From assembly GCA_021234155.1 (NCBI GenBank), contig JAJEKV010000004.1, positions 27,067,818 through 27,131,817 of the forward strand: a stretch of DNA of 64,000 bases, read 5' to 3'. The notes beneath the pieces were generated by a model. The model saw only the letters and a list, made by a program, of their open reading frames with translations. It made no database searches and was not told the origin of the DNA. This DNA comes from Isoetes taiwanensis. Taxonomy: Eukaryota; Streptophyta; Lycopodiopsida; Isoetales; Isoetaceae. The position numbers and the translations under genes were made by a program. Below, piece after piece: positions 1 through 14,130 of the stretch; positions within the stretch are counted from its first letter, which is position 1, and each line of letters opens with the position of its first letter.

Positions 1-3000
1 TTTCATGTATTGCTGCTCGAGGAAGCATCCCGACCGGAAACTAACACTCTGATTTTAACCGCCAAAGGAACCGGGTGGACATTGCCGAGTATAATACCGA
101 TACAACACATATGAATCAACGGCAACGATCCACCCCCGACTAACCAATTCGCCGCACGTAAGACTCACAAATTTCAAACATGATTAGAAGAAATTATTTG
201 GTAAGAATTTCGTGACCCATACCTTGGTAAACCAATCACGATGTCCAGCTAGCTAAGAGCTAAACCCCTCCTCGTGGTCCAATATGTAACCCGTGAATAG
301 CCCAACACCGTGAAATGAAACTAGATTCAATGGTCCAACATGCCTGGTATGATCAATATCTATCCATGGAGTCTCGAAGAGTCAGCTCACAAGTCAACGT
401 AGAAAGTGATGATCCCTCCACAAACTTCGTGAGCTTTGAACACGGCATTTCTACACGAGCCTTTGCGCCTTTAATCCATTCAAAACCCTGGCCGAAAGTG
501 ATGCGAAAGCAACAAAGGTTGCTCGGGCAGTCAGCGCATAGATTTAGCTGTCACTCGCACCTTTGAGAGGTATCCAGGCACCCCAGAGACACATCGCCTA
601 CATGCACCCTAGAAGAGGGCGATCACCAAAGAAGGCGGATTCCTTCCTGCTAATAAGCAGAGGCATCACGATCCGGGCCTAAGGGGGTATGCTTGATGGA
701 ATCAAGAACGAGTTCCAAAACACAATCTACTTGTCTTCGCACTATATTGAGAGGAAGAGCAATCCACATACCTCTCAACCGGGAAAGGGATTCCAAGAGC
801 CCTCATCTCGCCACTAAATTGCACATGACTTCCTACCTTCATGCATGCCGAGACTCCACGCTCTTCCCCTTTACTGGAGGATTCTTTCTCCTCGCCATCT
901 CCCCTTTGGCTTCAGCTCCCAGCCATGAGGCTCAATCGAGCCTCTATCAGCCTCGCCCGGGTAGAGCTATGTCATCCTGACTAAATTGGGAAATCAGCTG
1001 TTTGCAGCAACAAATCATGCAAAACAGCTGATGCTATACAATCGCTGAAAGAGCTCTCAGAGCAAGTTTTAACGAGCCTAAGCACGCTAAAAATCCGGCT
1101 AATCTCAGATAAGAGAGATATCACCGCATCAAAGTTTTGTCACAATCCCTACCCAGCCGCCCATCGTATTGACCTGACCCTCTAATTTTAACAAGGTTGG
1201 ATTTATTTTTGGATACGATTTTCTTTTCATAAGCAATAAATAATGGCTTAGGAAAAGAATTTTATAGCCAAGTAGCTAAAAGCGGTGGTGAAAATTAATT
1301 CTTTTGCATTGATGGCCATACTGGCCATTAGAATTTTTATCGGGTATTTCTTAAAGTTTGTCTTGCATAAATTTGCGTAAGAACTGAAAACCGCCTCAAA
1401 TTGACACAAAGACTTATGATGTGAAAAAAGTATTAGTTGGATGGAACAAAGGCATGTAGCCGGTGATTTCCTCGCTTTATGTTTCAATTTGGGTGGTTAT
1501 GGTTTTAAAAAGGTAGGTGATGGTAGCTTGCCTATGCCGAAAGGTAAAAATGCGATATTTTTTTTTTGCTCTAGAATACCAAAACACGATGGAGCATGAA
1601 TTGATTTTCACAGCTCAATTCTAGATGGCTTCGCTAGAATTTGAGCCCTCTTGTATGTAATACTCAAGTTTGTTCCTCGATGTCGCTTTGTATACTTTCG
1701 TAGTATGAGGGTAATATAGATCGAAATGAAGGAAAATAAGAAGCAAGTATGTTTCATGACCGATAAGCCCAATAAGCAAGAAAAGCCATGGTCAATAAGT
1801 TCAATTCCTTATAAGTTATGACTTTGTGCTTTCTTTGCATGCTTCCTTTGAGGGGAGAGTCTAGCATGCTGTTGGGGAGCTTGAAGTAGCCGATTTCAAA
1901 GCATTTTGTGGCCCTTTGGTTTAATTCTTTGATGCCAATGGCCTGATTGGTCGAATTGGAAATACGTGCAACATCATTGGTTTTGTAAGACCAATTTTAA
2001 ACTCTATCTTGGCTAATTTATCTAGAAGACCCCATGGTACCTTCCTACAACTTGAGGGCCAGGAATTAATAATAGGAAAAGATAATAGAAACACTCACGA
2101 TATGCGCATCAATAAACGATTTATTAGGTAGCCATTTTAGCTCGAAGCATTATGAAACAACTTTATAGTTATTCTGCAGTTTATAAAGCAAAATTCGTTG
2201 AAGACGCACTGAGATCCTACCTGAAAGATAAGGCAAAGTTAAGTGGTTTATTTGTATATATAAAACAAACAATTATTATTTGAAATGCATACCTCATCTG
2301 GCTTAGGTTATGGCGTTTGCATAATAGTTTTGTATATTTGCTATTTTGTCCGACCGATCCTAATGTATTGTTCAAGTATGAGCTTTGACTGCCAATGAGT
2401 ACATGCCAATTTTCTTCAACACGCTTAAGAGCCTGGAAAAGGTGAATTGCAATATGTCACACGTACTTTATGTCACTCCAACACACAACCTTCACATTAC
2501 AACAAACATAAATTTATTGTAAGTTTAGGCACTTGGAACAAAACACTCAAAAAGACATATAAAGCTCTAACTCCTGGCTGATATTTAAGATAACCATGGA
2601 AGAGTTTAATCTTCATAAATGGAAAGCTAATGGATTTTCATTAATAATCTTAGTGGCATTCCAACTTTTGGCTTAACTGGCTTTCATTTGCTACTAACTA
2701 GCTTTTGCTCCACTAATTGCAAATCTTTATAACAAAAACAAACAATCATTTATTCTGAGCTGACAAACCATGAAACACATTAAGTGGAAGATATGACTCA
2801 ACACTTTTATATGCTTGAGCTCGGCTGCTTGACGCTACTATGCAATTCCTTCTCAAGTTTCTTGTAATGGTGGATACAAAAATCTTCTCCTCTCAAAGTC
2901 CACCTCATGCAACACATCTTTCAAGTCTGGCTTCCTTTCAGCACTTTCTCCAAGTCTGCCACTTTCATGTATGTATGATTATTTTTGTAAACCTTCTTTA

Positions 3001-5872
3001 CAAAAACGTTTTCTCTTGAGCTCATGTTCTAAATACCTGCAAGTAATGGACTAACATTACGCGACACATTCCAAGTGGTCCCAGATAGAAACGAGAGAAA
3101 AGACTTCACTACATCTTCAGTAAATGGCATTTTGGAAGGGTTTGAATGGGCTAAAAGCACGCACCTTCCGACAAAAGACATTTTTCATTCCTTTGTTTGG
3201 ACAATACCTATTATTTGGCTTTGAGTGCAGCCCAAACTGACAATTCTCGTTTCTTTTCATCACAAAGTTCCTGCAATTCCTTTTAATCGGTTTGTTCTTT
3301 GAATTTCAATGATTGTTATTGATCACCTCTTCCAAATCAGTAATTGACGTCCTGGAAGTGGGGCTCCAAATCTTCTGCCCTCACGTAGAGTTAATAGCTG
3401 GATCAATCTCCACAGGATATCCTTCCAGATTACCATCTGCTAAAATAGAGAATTTCACTGGAGTCTGCCTAGAGAGAATTGGCAACATGATAAAGTGAAA
3501 GGGAAATGATGCCTAGAGCCAACTCTTGACAAATTGAAAGGGAAATAATCATAGAAGTGTGAGAGATCTAGTGTCAGTTACTGTATCTACACCTACATGT
3601 GGTATTAATACGATTCTCCCACGGTTAAGATAGCATTAATTCTTCAAAATAGAACTCCCATAATAAAGAATGTACATCTCTTATGCAGGAAGATGCGTCT
3701 CATGAAGTTCGTGCCATTTAAAAGTCATAGGTTTGAGATGAAGATGGATGAGAACATTCACAGGAGACAGAAGCCGCATGCTTATGCAACTTTTCTGACA
3801 TCAACAGCCAAATCCTGTGCAAAGACAGGTATACATCCTTGTCCAGGATGGAAGGTGTTATTCAATCTATGCAGTTCTTAAGGATATTGTTGAGAATCTG
3901 CAACGTTTCTAGACACTCAGAAATGCAAGCTACACTGGGCTACTGGTATCAAGACAGGAATATATCCTTGCCTGACCGGAGTCGCTCATCTCGCAGCCCT
4001 TTATGGATATCCGTGATGAATGCTAAAGTGCCATGCCTCGTTTATAATGTTTTAAGACAACATGCTTGGGTATCAGTCACATCAATGCTGGTTACTCATC
4101 TATGCCATTATTTGAAAATGAACTTGGTGGTTCCAATGTTGCCAGGGAGTATCAATGCTTGTGGTCAACTTACATGATGAGGAAAAATGCATCTAATCCC
4201 TCATCTAACAGCATTGATAGATCAGGCTGTTGTAACAAACGCAACGTTCTAAGCAAGGAAATGTGTGTACCAATAACAGACATCTGCAGTGCAACTTCTA
4301 CCTCATGAGAGCAAAGAAAATCAATGTTCTGACTAGTATTGGCATTTCCAGAAATGAGTAGTAATTACGAACCACACTAGTTAGGAATCATCCAACCACG
4401 TCATGGTACTACGATCTGCATCCAAGACAGAATACTCTCTGGAAGCCTCGGCCAACACAGACTATGGAATTCTTATTTTCTCCTATACCTCTATCCCTTC
4501 TACTCTAATCTCTAACAAGAAAGCAAATCGCAAAATTTGTAACATCTCTTTACAGTCTAAAAGAAATGGCTTATAGGATCACCACAAGGCTGGTATGGTT
4601 AAATATCTTAAAATAATAACCTGAAACTAAATAAGTACCTTTTGGCCTCGAAGTCTCAACAATAACAGCAGTCTAAAACAGGGCGATGTATTCATCCCTC
4701 AAAAGGGCGATGTAGGCCTGATCAAAAGCAACATCCGACTTCAAAAATCTATTTTCATTAAGATAAAGGACTAAACCAATTGTTATTTACCTGTTCCTCT
4801 GAAGCATCTGCAACTATTTAGCGAAAGTAAGGCCGATACGTGGCTTCAAAATCCGCAAAAAAAATAAAGTAAACAAAAATAAAAAGAAAAGAACGCTGCG
4901 TCGTTCTACAGGGCGTCGTGCAACTTTATTTCTGGACCATCTGTTGGTTTAGATGGACATCTTACGGTTTTGGTAAGCCCATGTCACAATCACGTTAGAT
5001 TGCCTATTTGTCAAAGGGCGACTTTTAGGCTTGGGCATCGAAATTTAGAAGATTTCTCGAGGCCAGGATTCTTATTTTGACAGGCCCTTTTTCCACACTA
5101 CCGCGAAAAATATGTATCGCCATATACAACATGTAATGGCTACCATTCGCGGACCTGTGGCTAAAAATGAGACACACAAATTTAAACTTAATTTCTAATC
5201 GCACGGGTGTAGTCATAAACATGACACCACTAAAATATTAGTGAGCATCGAAAAAATAAGACACATTTTATTTTTAGTTATTTTAGTTATATATTCAAAT
5301 AAGACTAGTGGGAAACTCCAATAAACTAATTTCATTTAGTATCCAAACTCTATTCAACCTAAATAAGACATGTCTTCTATTTTTATAAAAGGATTTTACT
5401 TTTACATAATTAGTGGCCAAACATCATTAGATAAATACGCGGACTTTTAAAGATAAGACTACCGTAAAAGGGCCTTGGTCTTTCAAAATCTACTTAAAAT
5501 GGCTGAAAGCTCAGATTTCCAACACCGGCTTGAGGTGATAATCTTTGATGTCAGGTTTCTTGAATGGATAAAATTTACATTATTATTATGGGATGTAAGG
5601 TTACCGAAAAGTCAAATTCAGAACCATTTTCATGGTGAGGGTTGATTGTTTGAGTGTTGTTGTTCTCGTTTCGTGGAATGGTTCATTCTACACTCTACAT
5701 TATGCCTCATGCTTCTATTCGCAATACAAGCAGAATAAGCAGCACGATCTCGCGGTAGAATTGTTTTCCTTTGAAGGTGTTTGTGGTTCATTCTTTAGAT
5801 TAGCACGCTTTATGGTTATTTGATATATGGCAAAATGGACGAGGAGAAGGTAGAGACGCTTGATCTAGAGGC
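1..5872. other. Intergenic DNA without a recognised gene
   Basis: No open frame here shows a recognisable domain. The first 1.1 kb is somewhat richer in G+C than what follows, and short frames at 315-566 and 693-980 look like chance or decayed repeat. From 1.1 to 5.9 kb the DNA is AT-rich with homopolymer runs. A frame of 112 codons at 3,839-4,177 overlaps another in a different frame and resembles nothing I know. The stretch is best read as degraded repeats and spacer. Confidence 0.5.
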
Positions 5873-6430
5873 ATGTCCGACATCAAAGGTAAGATTCTAC
5901 TAGTGCAGCTTTGGTTTCCCACCTTAAAAATTCGTGATTGGTGGTGGTGTTGTTTGATTGTGATCCTTTGCAGTAAAGAAAGGAAGCATTATGAGGTCAT
6001 ATTAAGGAGGATGGCGTATCCTAGAGTTATTGTACTCTCTTGCAGATTCAATTCGTAATTCGCCAGAAGTTTTGAAATATCCTAAGATGAAGTATAATTT
6101 AAATGATGTTGTTGAAAGTTGTTGATGTGGTATTTGGTTTTGTCTTCATCGTGAAGAAATGAACTCAGCTTGAATTTATTTAGAAAAACTTATCCATAAT
6201 ATGGCATTGATCGGGATTATCAATTGTTTTAACAAATTATGTGCCCCGGAGAAGAATATAAAAAGTGAAATGACATCAAGTGAAAAAAATTAAGGAGACA
6301 TTTCTATGTGGGATATGCGAAGGGTAAGTACCTTATTTTACTTCCTGCTGATGTCCAAAAGCTTCTAGCACTCCCCGCCGAATCAAAAGCAATCTTCTAA
6401 GAAGTTAGAACTAGCAAGTATTTTTAAGTT
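5873..6430 (+). repeat. Dispersed repeat A, copy 1
   Basis: This segment aligns base by base, with many small indels, to 14,510-15,085. Shared landmarks are a GGTGGTGGTGTTGTTTGATT run, an AAGGAGGATGGCG motif and the phrase GAAGAATATA followed by AAGTGAAATGA. It carries no convincing coding frame. In copy 2 segment A runs straight into segment B; here A and B are about 5.4 kb apart. Confidence 0.7.
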
Positions 6431-9400
6431 GCCCTCTAGGGGCAAACCTCGCTTTTATGTGGGGTTTATTATGGTATATTCCCAGTATATGTTAGAATAC
6501 CTGCGGGATATTTGATCGCTAAAACCCATTGTGGTGGTCAGGAATCAAGGCCTCTACGCGCTCTAGATGGCTTATTGTTCTAACTCCAGAATCGGCAACA
6601 AGTGCATCAAACTCCTCGCGACTTCCTCGGGATATCAATTCTAAAATGCCATGGCCGAAAGCGTGGTAAGAGAAGTGCCATGCATTACTGCGGCTGCAAA
6701 GCGCCAAGGATCAGATCCGCCTAAATCGGTTTTAAGTTTTTCTTATTCTGGTAGGGCTAAATTCTATGTGATTTCTTCTAGCACCATGAAGCCTTGCGTG
6801 GACACTTGATTGTATTTTGTGTGGAAAAGAAGCTTCGCTTTCCTAAAGAAAAAAGGCAAGCAAGAAGCTGATTACCATTCCGTGAAGAACAATGTGGCCC
6901 AATGCCCAAAGGGACTCCTCGTTACCGCAGTGGCAAAGAGAAGCAGCAATGGGTAGTTGCACCTCTTGGAATTGCTATTGAACAAGTCAATTAGATTCGC
7001 TAGGGTCAGATTCCCCGTGAGGGATTCTCATGGACTATCCGTGAGCCTGAGATCTCAAGCTCATGACACTCAAATTTGTACCGGCCGGGATTAAGGGTTA
7101 GCGGATCCGCTTCTTGTCTCTTGCATTGATGCCCTCAACGCATAATATGGCGTACCTTTTGATCTTCCTCTTTCGCTAACTGTATAAGAAAAGCTACACT
7201 CCAAGCTGAGCCTTCATGAGAACATACCCCTCGTTTCATATTCTAGATTTTCTTAATGTTACTTTCCATAGGGAAGGCCACCTTGAGGATTGTTTCCACA
7301 TTTGCTGGGCATTGACACTTCATTAAACTAAGTTTCCAACATTGATGCTTCAGCCTGCTTCCTTGCCTCATGTTATCTCTTATAATTCCTCGTCATCCCT
7401 TTGCTAATACGTAGCAGTTAAAACTCTTGCTTTTGCATTCCGTAGTTCTTTTATATTTTATGGGTCAGTACATCATGCATGTGTTATGCATTCAGATTTA
7501 GCCACTGCATCTACAACTAGGTGATGTGCATTCCCCATGTCTTTTCTTCTTTGTGTTAGCAAATTCATCTATCCTTTTCCCTCAACTCAAGTTCTTTGAT
7601 CAGACCTTTTATCCATCTCTTACGTACCTATGCGAGGTCTTCTCGCCACCCGTGATATACTACATCAATGGTGAAAGCGATTCCGTTAATGTGCTAGCTA
7701 TGTGTATTGTACTTTGATGGAACTATATCATATTATCTCAAAAGTCGCTCAAGATTCTATAAAATATCATTCGTGGTGGAGGCAATACAACTCTTAACTC
7801 GAGTCCGTGTTATGGTAATAACTGGATAAGAGGGCTATGGCCCCGCCAGACTTCGGTAGTTTAGGTTGTACAAGATTTGAAATAAAGGAAAACCACCTTG
7901 GATCGACACCAACATTGTGAGTAGGTTACCATTTCCATGTAATAAGCGTACCGTGATATGGTTTTATGGAATGCTATAATTCACGATAGCTTGTTAGTGG
8001 AAAGTACGTGAGTGGGGGAGCTTCCACCCATAAATTTCGCATAATTCGAGCTCCTCAAAAAAATTCTATCATTCGCTGTTTTGCTAAAGGATCCAAGGCA
8101 ACCCAGCATCAACCGGGTTGATGACCCTTTGTGTTAAAATGTAATCGGACACTCCATTTCCTCGGAAAGATGTTTTAAAATATCGGGTATAGAGGTGGTC
8201 GGCTCAAGGATGACCGAGATACAAAGGAATGAGCATTGTTGGACATCATATAATTCAGTTTAGGAGCAATTGTTGTTTTGTGTCATTCCCAAATTTGTAA
8301 TGCACCCGAAAGGTGTTGTCAAGTAAAGTCAAAGGGAAACAAATTGTATGCCATATCATCCTCGTATCTAGAGGAAGGGATGGGCTCTAGTGGTCAAGAT
8401 TTGTGAGGATGCATAGTATGGTCCGTGACCACCCAAGATCTTCAGTGGAAGTAATCGTCTTTACCATTTCATTATGCGTAATCTAAAACAACGGAAGATT
8501 GAGAATTTGTTATCTCAATTCAGCTTGAAATTTTATCTATTGCTATCAAAATCCTTCGCTACACCAGCCTATAACCTTTTTAGACTCAATCGGCCATAAC
8601 TCATTGCTTTCTAAAAAAAATTCAAGCAAAGTCCTCTCACCGATGAAATTTCGCTATCAATCTAATGTAATCGGTCAAGATACCATACACATGCCAAACC
8701 CAAATCGTAAAGAGCATCTTCTCTCGCCTCCAAATTAGCTGGTATCACATGATGGGGAAGCCTTCTAATCATCGGGCCTCGATTCGGGCAACGTGTATTA
8801 AAGAACAGATAATTTCTTCTACCTAATATACAAAATTCCTTATGCTGCTTTCTACACTAAACCCAAAGAACAGGTAATAATGTACGTAACTGCGGTACAG
8901 CCTAACTCATCTCTTTCCCTTCCCCTATTCATCAAGCAATTCTTTCCTTTCTTTTCGTTGTTGCTATCCCTGGTTTTGCATCCTAATAATTTTAATGGAG
9001 CATGAAATATATGGATGAGGTAATGGCTGTTTTCGGTAAATGATGCGACAAAGGATGAATATGCAAAAGTTGCTCAGCTGGTAAAGGTCAAGTCAAGAAT
9101 GCTAGATACCTGATGGCCCCAATGTGCCACAAATTTGTATTTCATTTTCGATGTAGCTCCAAAAAGGTTGTCGTGATATGCACACAACATGTATTTTGAA
9201 GCCAAGAATCTATTTTCCATGCTAAAAATTATCAAGGCCAATTTCGTGGTTTGGTAATTGCCATTGAATGATGCATATTTTGCTAGTTAGCAAAGAGGAT
9301 GCATCAGTTCTAGAGTCATATTAAGTCAATTCATTGATGTGAGATAAAGATATAGAGAAACAAATATGTTCACACCTAACTGTTATTTGTGACTTATGCC

Positions 9401-11819
9401 ATAATTCAAAGATATAGTGATCCTATTTTGTGGGTACAACCGAATAGTTATATACCTTAAGATTTCAAGTAGATATACTTTAATGGCCATGCCTTCATAC
9501 ATGTCTTGGTAAGATGAGATGAGATGTGGCCAGAACTATTTATTGCAATAATTACAACATTGTTGTATATGGAAAACATGATAGAAAGGAGCAAACATCA
9601 GAAAATGAGAAGAAACATTTAAACATACACATGGATTTAAATCTTTGAAAATACCAAAACCTTCAAACAGATAGGGATTTGAACCTCGAAACTACCATGA
9701 CACATGCATCAGGGGTACCATGACACTTGACTTTAAGTTTTAAAATAATTTAAAACTTCAAACGGATAGGATCTTGAATTCGAAAAGTACCATGACCTTT
9801 TGGTAGTCAGATCATCCAAAGAGAACGTTGAAAGTATAAATTCTTCCTAAAGACAAAAAATATCAAAACAAATATGGAAAATTCAACCACACCTAGTTAC
9901 CTATTGCCTCTTGTTTCATCCACGATTCAATAATTTCTTTGATTGGTTCTTTTAGCAGCCATTGGCGATAATCCAATCCAGCAAATGAAATGCATTGTTC
10001 AACGAAATGCCTCTTAAAGATGTGGTCTCCCTTGGAATGCCATGCTTGTCGCCAGAACTCAAGGAAAATATGGCACCCAAGCACTTGAGCTCTAAGGAAA
10101 TGGAGCTTAGAAGGCATACTTCTTCTTCGGCGGTAACTGCATAACAATGCTAGATGCCTGCGCGAGCATTGCATTAGATAAAGTTAAGGTTGCATGAGTA
10201 TGCCATCCGCGAAAAGATTTGTTGGAGATGTTAACATTGAAAAATACACTTATCAAGATTTATTGCATTTGTAGTGGATATCTCCTCCAGTTTAAGCCCA
10301 AATTTTGTTTGATGAAATGCATCAACATGATCCGGCTTTGGAATACCATTACTACAACCTATGATCAAAATGGGGATGGAAAAAGGCCCTTCTACCTCTT
10401 CAAGACATGCAAATACCGAAAGCATGATGCCAAATTTGTAAAGCAACTCGTTTTACGCGGTGTAGCCATATTGGCCAAACTTTGACGCATGTTGTCATTT
10501 CTTCCCTTTGCACAAGCATGCATTGCAAAATCCAAATTAGTATCGATCATTACATTTGCATGGCGTAATTTTGATCGATCTAGATACTGGAAAAGCCGAG
10601 GATCCTACTGCAAAATATGTTTTCTCGATGCAATTTCTATATCTTGATGACCTTTGTCCGGTGCTTGCCGAACAACCATTGTTATACCAATTTGGAATTA
10701 ACAATGAAAAATTCGATGGCAAATAGCAGAAATGAGAGTCACTGAGAAGAAGTACCGGTTTCCTCTAACGTCGTGATGCAAACAGTGAATTACCTATTAT
10801 CACTAAGGCAAAATATCTCGCAATTTTTGATAGCTCGTAAGGAATCTTCCATGTTATTCTATTAGAACGTAGGGATGTTTGTCTACAGCCTAACCTTAAC
10901 CACGCCCCTATCGCAAGAAAGGATCAAGCGCGCTTAATGCAACAACAGCATGAGATTGAAATTGATATTGATTCGTGCAACTCTTATTGTAGTCCATATT
11001 AGCTTTTCATTTGATGTCATAGCCAATCAATATGTTAATTCAAGAAATTTGCCATGGCTTCGGCCTCAAGTTATTAAATCTAGTTAATGTGTCATGTGTA
11101 TTTAGTTAGTTCCTCGACCATTACTTTAGAAAAATGAATTTTGCATAAGAAACCAATTTGAAAACCATGTGGCAATATGGTGGATTTTGTACAAGATTAC
11201 ATGCAATATAACATGATGATAGTTGATTGGATCAGAGCTTGTTGTACATTCTATGTTTACTTGTTGCGTATATGTGCTGATGCTCTCAAGTTGTTTCTTT
11301 AAGCATGGAGGTTTTGAATTCATATCATGATTTAGATAGACCACTTCTCTTTGCTTCTTTGGAATGCTCATCTCTATATATACGCGGTGATTGCACCATA
11401 ATTGTTCACAAGAAAGCATGGTTCACAAAGAAGCACTATAATTTTATAAAGTTTTGAAGGAGACAATTATTATGATTGACCACTAAGTGACATGGAAAAA
11501 TCATTTCATGAGGCCGCTAAGCAAAATTAAATACAATTGTGATTCCTCCTTATATAGATCAAATCTATCTATCTATTTGTTGAATAAAGATCTTCGACAC
11601 GGCAGAATTCCTCTTCCTTCCTACCTCTATGAATTGACCTCCATAGCTTTTAAACAAACTCGAATTCCCTGGCTATTAAAAGCAAAGAATTCCATGTTCA
11701 TACCATCCACAAGCCTCGGTAATAATAAAAACAAAACCGTGACCTTAACACGAAATGACAAAACGTAAACCATGAAAACACCCTCCTCGCCAATCTGAGG
11801 GCAAATCCTTCGTATGCTA
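6431..11819. other. 5.4-kb block separating repeats A and B; no recognised gene
   Basis: Relative to the copy at 14.5-15.65 kb this block looks like an insertion between A and B, or as sequence lost from the other copy. I found no long terminal repeats or clear terminal inverted repeats at its edges. Short minus-strand frames at 6,519-6,707 and 9,893-10,174 are discussed under findings or rejections. Two related tRNA-B-box-like units lie near 9,640-9,810 on the minus strand. Confidence 0.35.
9893..10157 (-). CDS. Possible internal exon, function unknown
   Basis: A minus-strand open stretch of about 88 codons is bounded by a plausible acceptor (ending CGCGCAG, near 10,158-10,164) and a plausible donor (GTAACT, near 9,898). 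The encoded peptide is mixed hydrophilic and aromatic, and includes HSKGDHIFKRHFVEQ and FAGLDYRQWLLKEP. It reads more like real protein than most short frames nearby. I do not recognise a family, no adjoining exon was found, and it may be chance. Confidence 0.2.
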
Positions 11820-12420
11820 AAGACCTTGTTTATTTAATACTTAGAATAACATGCCTAGAACAACACCTGAATGTGAATCTCACATCTTTGATTTATGAAT
11901 TAAAAGGATGATAATCTCCATTTCTTTGGACGCAATTTCCTCGCGGGAGTACAAGCGTTTCACCATTATTGGATTTAAAGCATAGAATCATAATCCTCAT
12001 CTCCTCGAAGTTTTCTAACGGCTTGGCCCTCAAGAAATCTAGCTACTTTCCCGAAAAGTGGAAGGAAAGAGTTATTATTCCGCGGTAATTGTTCTCGTAC
12101 GTATCGGCACTGTCGTGGTCATGCCTCTACGGCGCGATCATCATACTTCAAGTTAGCTATCACTTTTAAGGCTACATATTCTCGGGCAAGAATGGCATTC
12201 CAAATACTTTGAATTCTAAATAAATCTTGTAACATTTGTTTGTATTTAACTAATAGTCGTCTCCCTGTAGGGAATGAAACCATAGATTCCAAAGTTCCTC
12301 CAACATTCAACCATATTTTTGTTAGTTTTGAATATATGCCCATCGAAAAGCCCAACAACGCTAGGCACCCTTTTTCAAGTTCACCATAAAATCAAAGTTT
12401 TAAAATTGTCCCTACTCCCA
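11820..12420 (+). repeat. Dispersed repeat B, copy 1
   Basis: It matches 15,085-15,655 over about 570 bases, including the shared phrases GATTTAAAGCATAGAATCAT and AATGGCATTCCA. The two copies differ by many small indels. It is followed directly by repeat C, so copy 1 gives the order A, gap, B, C, whereas copy 2 is A-B without the gap. No coding content was recognised. Confidence 0.7.
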
Positions 12421-12429
12421 TCAAAAAAA

Positions 12430-12874
12430 TTCTCTTGCATATATTTCATTTCCAAAAGTTAAGCTTACCTTTCCTCGTGAACTTCGCTAGCAGTAATCTC
12501 AAATTTTAGCTTCGGCTTCCATACCTTTTGATATAGGTAGATTAACTCACTAAATCTAGTATTAAAATAGAAAAGAAATGACTAACCCCCTATCAAGCAG
12601 ACCAAGCTACCGATGGATGAAAAAGTCGTCCTTTCATTTCCACTCAAAAAATGACATAGTGGTGTGTGTGTAAGGAAAGGTGCATGGTATATCATAGATT
12701 GAACTCAATTGCAGAGAAAATTACTTAAATGCCTCATATTTTCTCAGGATTTTTACTAAAATGCCTCTAAGATTACAAAAGTTTCCTAGTCAACTAAATA
12801 ATTATAGGTATTTTATGTATTTTACTATAGGATCCCTCATACGTTGGGTGATCGTTTCCCTAGCTCCACAAGAA
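12430..12874 (+). repeat. Dispersed repeat C, copy 1
   Basis: About 445 bases match 23,339-23,780. Landmarks are GATATAGGTAGATTAACTC, AAGCTACCGATGGATGAAAA and GTGTGTGTAAGGAAAGGTGC. The match ends at CTAGCTCCACAAG; in the second copy a LINE-like 3' tail starts exactly there. Confidence 0.75.
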
Positions 12875-13105
12875 CAAGGAAAGTATGCATACATGTTGCA
12901 AATGTATACCGCTATCTATATGTACTGGAGTTGTATTTTCTAAAAAAGAAGATTTTCGGAAACAGCAAGTAACAAAGATAAGCCTTTACCCTAGGTCTTT
13001 GGAACCTTTTCGACATTTCCCGTTTGATAAATTAAAATGTCTTTAATGGAAGAGAAAATGAGTGAGCAGAACAGACAGCCCAGTTCGCCGATCTGCCAAT
13101 TCGCC

Positions 13106-14130
13106 ATGTCTCGACATTGTTTTTTCTCATAGTCTGCATCATATCTGCATCAGGTATCATCAGATGCCCGCAGTCTGCCTGCTACCGGAATGCAGGTTCA
13201 ATCCCTTTCAAGAAGCGCCTGAATTTCGCAATGGCATTCAATGCTTGCCGTATCAAAAGATTTTTAAAGCTTGACGAAGTTTGCGATCCTAATTCCGTCC
13301 ATATTGCAATGACTTTAGATAAAATTCCATCTTAGAGGTCCCATCGCTGCAGTTTCTGTGCTAAAGCATGATTTGCCCCCCAAAATGTGATCTTCCATTT
13401 CCTGGTTTCTAGTAACGAGGAAGCAGCTCAAACATACTCATCCGCACTACTTTTCCTTACCCTCAGATTCACTGTCTACTTCTTCGACTCCAGAAATAGT
13501 CCGCCACAGAATTTCCCTCCCTCTGTTCCGTGGGAGGGATTTGAGCAGCCCTAAACTATGCAAGAAATTATCTGGCATGAAATTCTTCCGCCTTGCATTA
13601 AGAGGATAATCTACCTTGATTCAGGATGTAAATTGTGGGTGGATATCGGAAAGCTATGGGAATTTCAAATCTGGAAACTCATACAGTCGGAGCTCCAGAA
13701 TATTAAGCATGTCGAATTTGCCAGATATTTCCTCACAGATTCATTCTTATCCAACAGATTTCTATCAAGCGTATTTGAAGGAAGAAACCCTGCTACTTCC
13801 AACACGGAGTAATGGCAGGATGGATCTGGCGAAATGGAGGCAAGAGAATTAAGCACCAGAACGATAGAGAAATGGATGGATATTCAAAAAGGAAACAAAA
13901 TCTACGAGCTGGGTTCGCAGCCACCGTTTTGCTTGTATTTGGGGATTGATAGAGCCAATTGATCACCGGTGGAATCAGCAATGGATTGGGAGGATGTACA
14001 GAGCTGAAGTTACAGGGATCTCCATCCTGGAGCTGTAAAGCCTCTTCATTGAGCGGAAAGGCAAACCATGGCGAAGAACTGATTCCGGTACCTTGCCCCT
14101 CGATAGCTTGTGGGTCTCTTTAGCACTTTC
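13106..14130 (+). pseudogene. GATL-type family 8 glycosyltransferase, frame broken by small indels
   Basis: Read across all three forward frames, this stretch keeps the order of motifs of galacturonosyltransferase-like (GATL) proteins, Golgi type II enzymes of pectin and xylan synthesis. First comes a hydrophobic stretch after ATG at 13,106 (IVFFLIVCIISASGI in one frame), then EAPEFRNG near 13,210, NSVHIAMTLD near 13,300 and IFHFLVSSNEE near 13,395. These are followed by ILPPCIKRIIYLDS near 13,585, GKLWEF near 13,650, MDLAKWRQEN near 13,820, IYELGS near 13,900, PIDHRWNQ near 13,955 and GKPWRRTDSG near 14,055. The length, about 340 codons, and the lack of introns fit GATL genes. Frame changes occur at small indels, often in runs such as GGG, AAA or CCCCCC, while amino-acid identity stays high between them. 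It is therefore either a recent pseudogene or an intact gene in poorly polished sequence. The family assignment is confident; its functional state is not. Confidence 0.8.

Noticed and set aside
6519-6707. 62-codon minus frame with protein-like composition
   Set aside because: No start context, splice sites or family recognised.
9640-9810. Two B-box-like units on the minus strand as SINEs
   Set aside because: The B-box-like motifs and shared flank (CTGTTTGAAGG and CCGTTTGAAG) suggest relatedness, but no A box or tail could be placed.
13190-13203. B-box-like GGTTCAATCCC
   Set aside because: It lies within the GATL coding similarity and has no A box.
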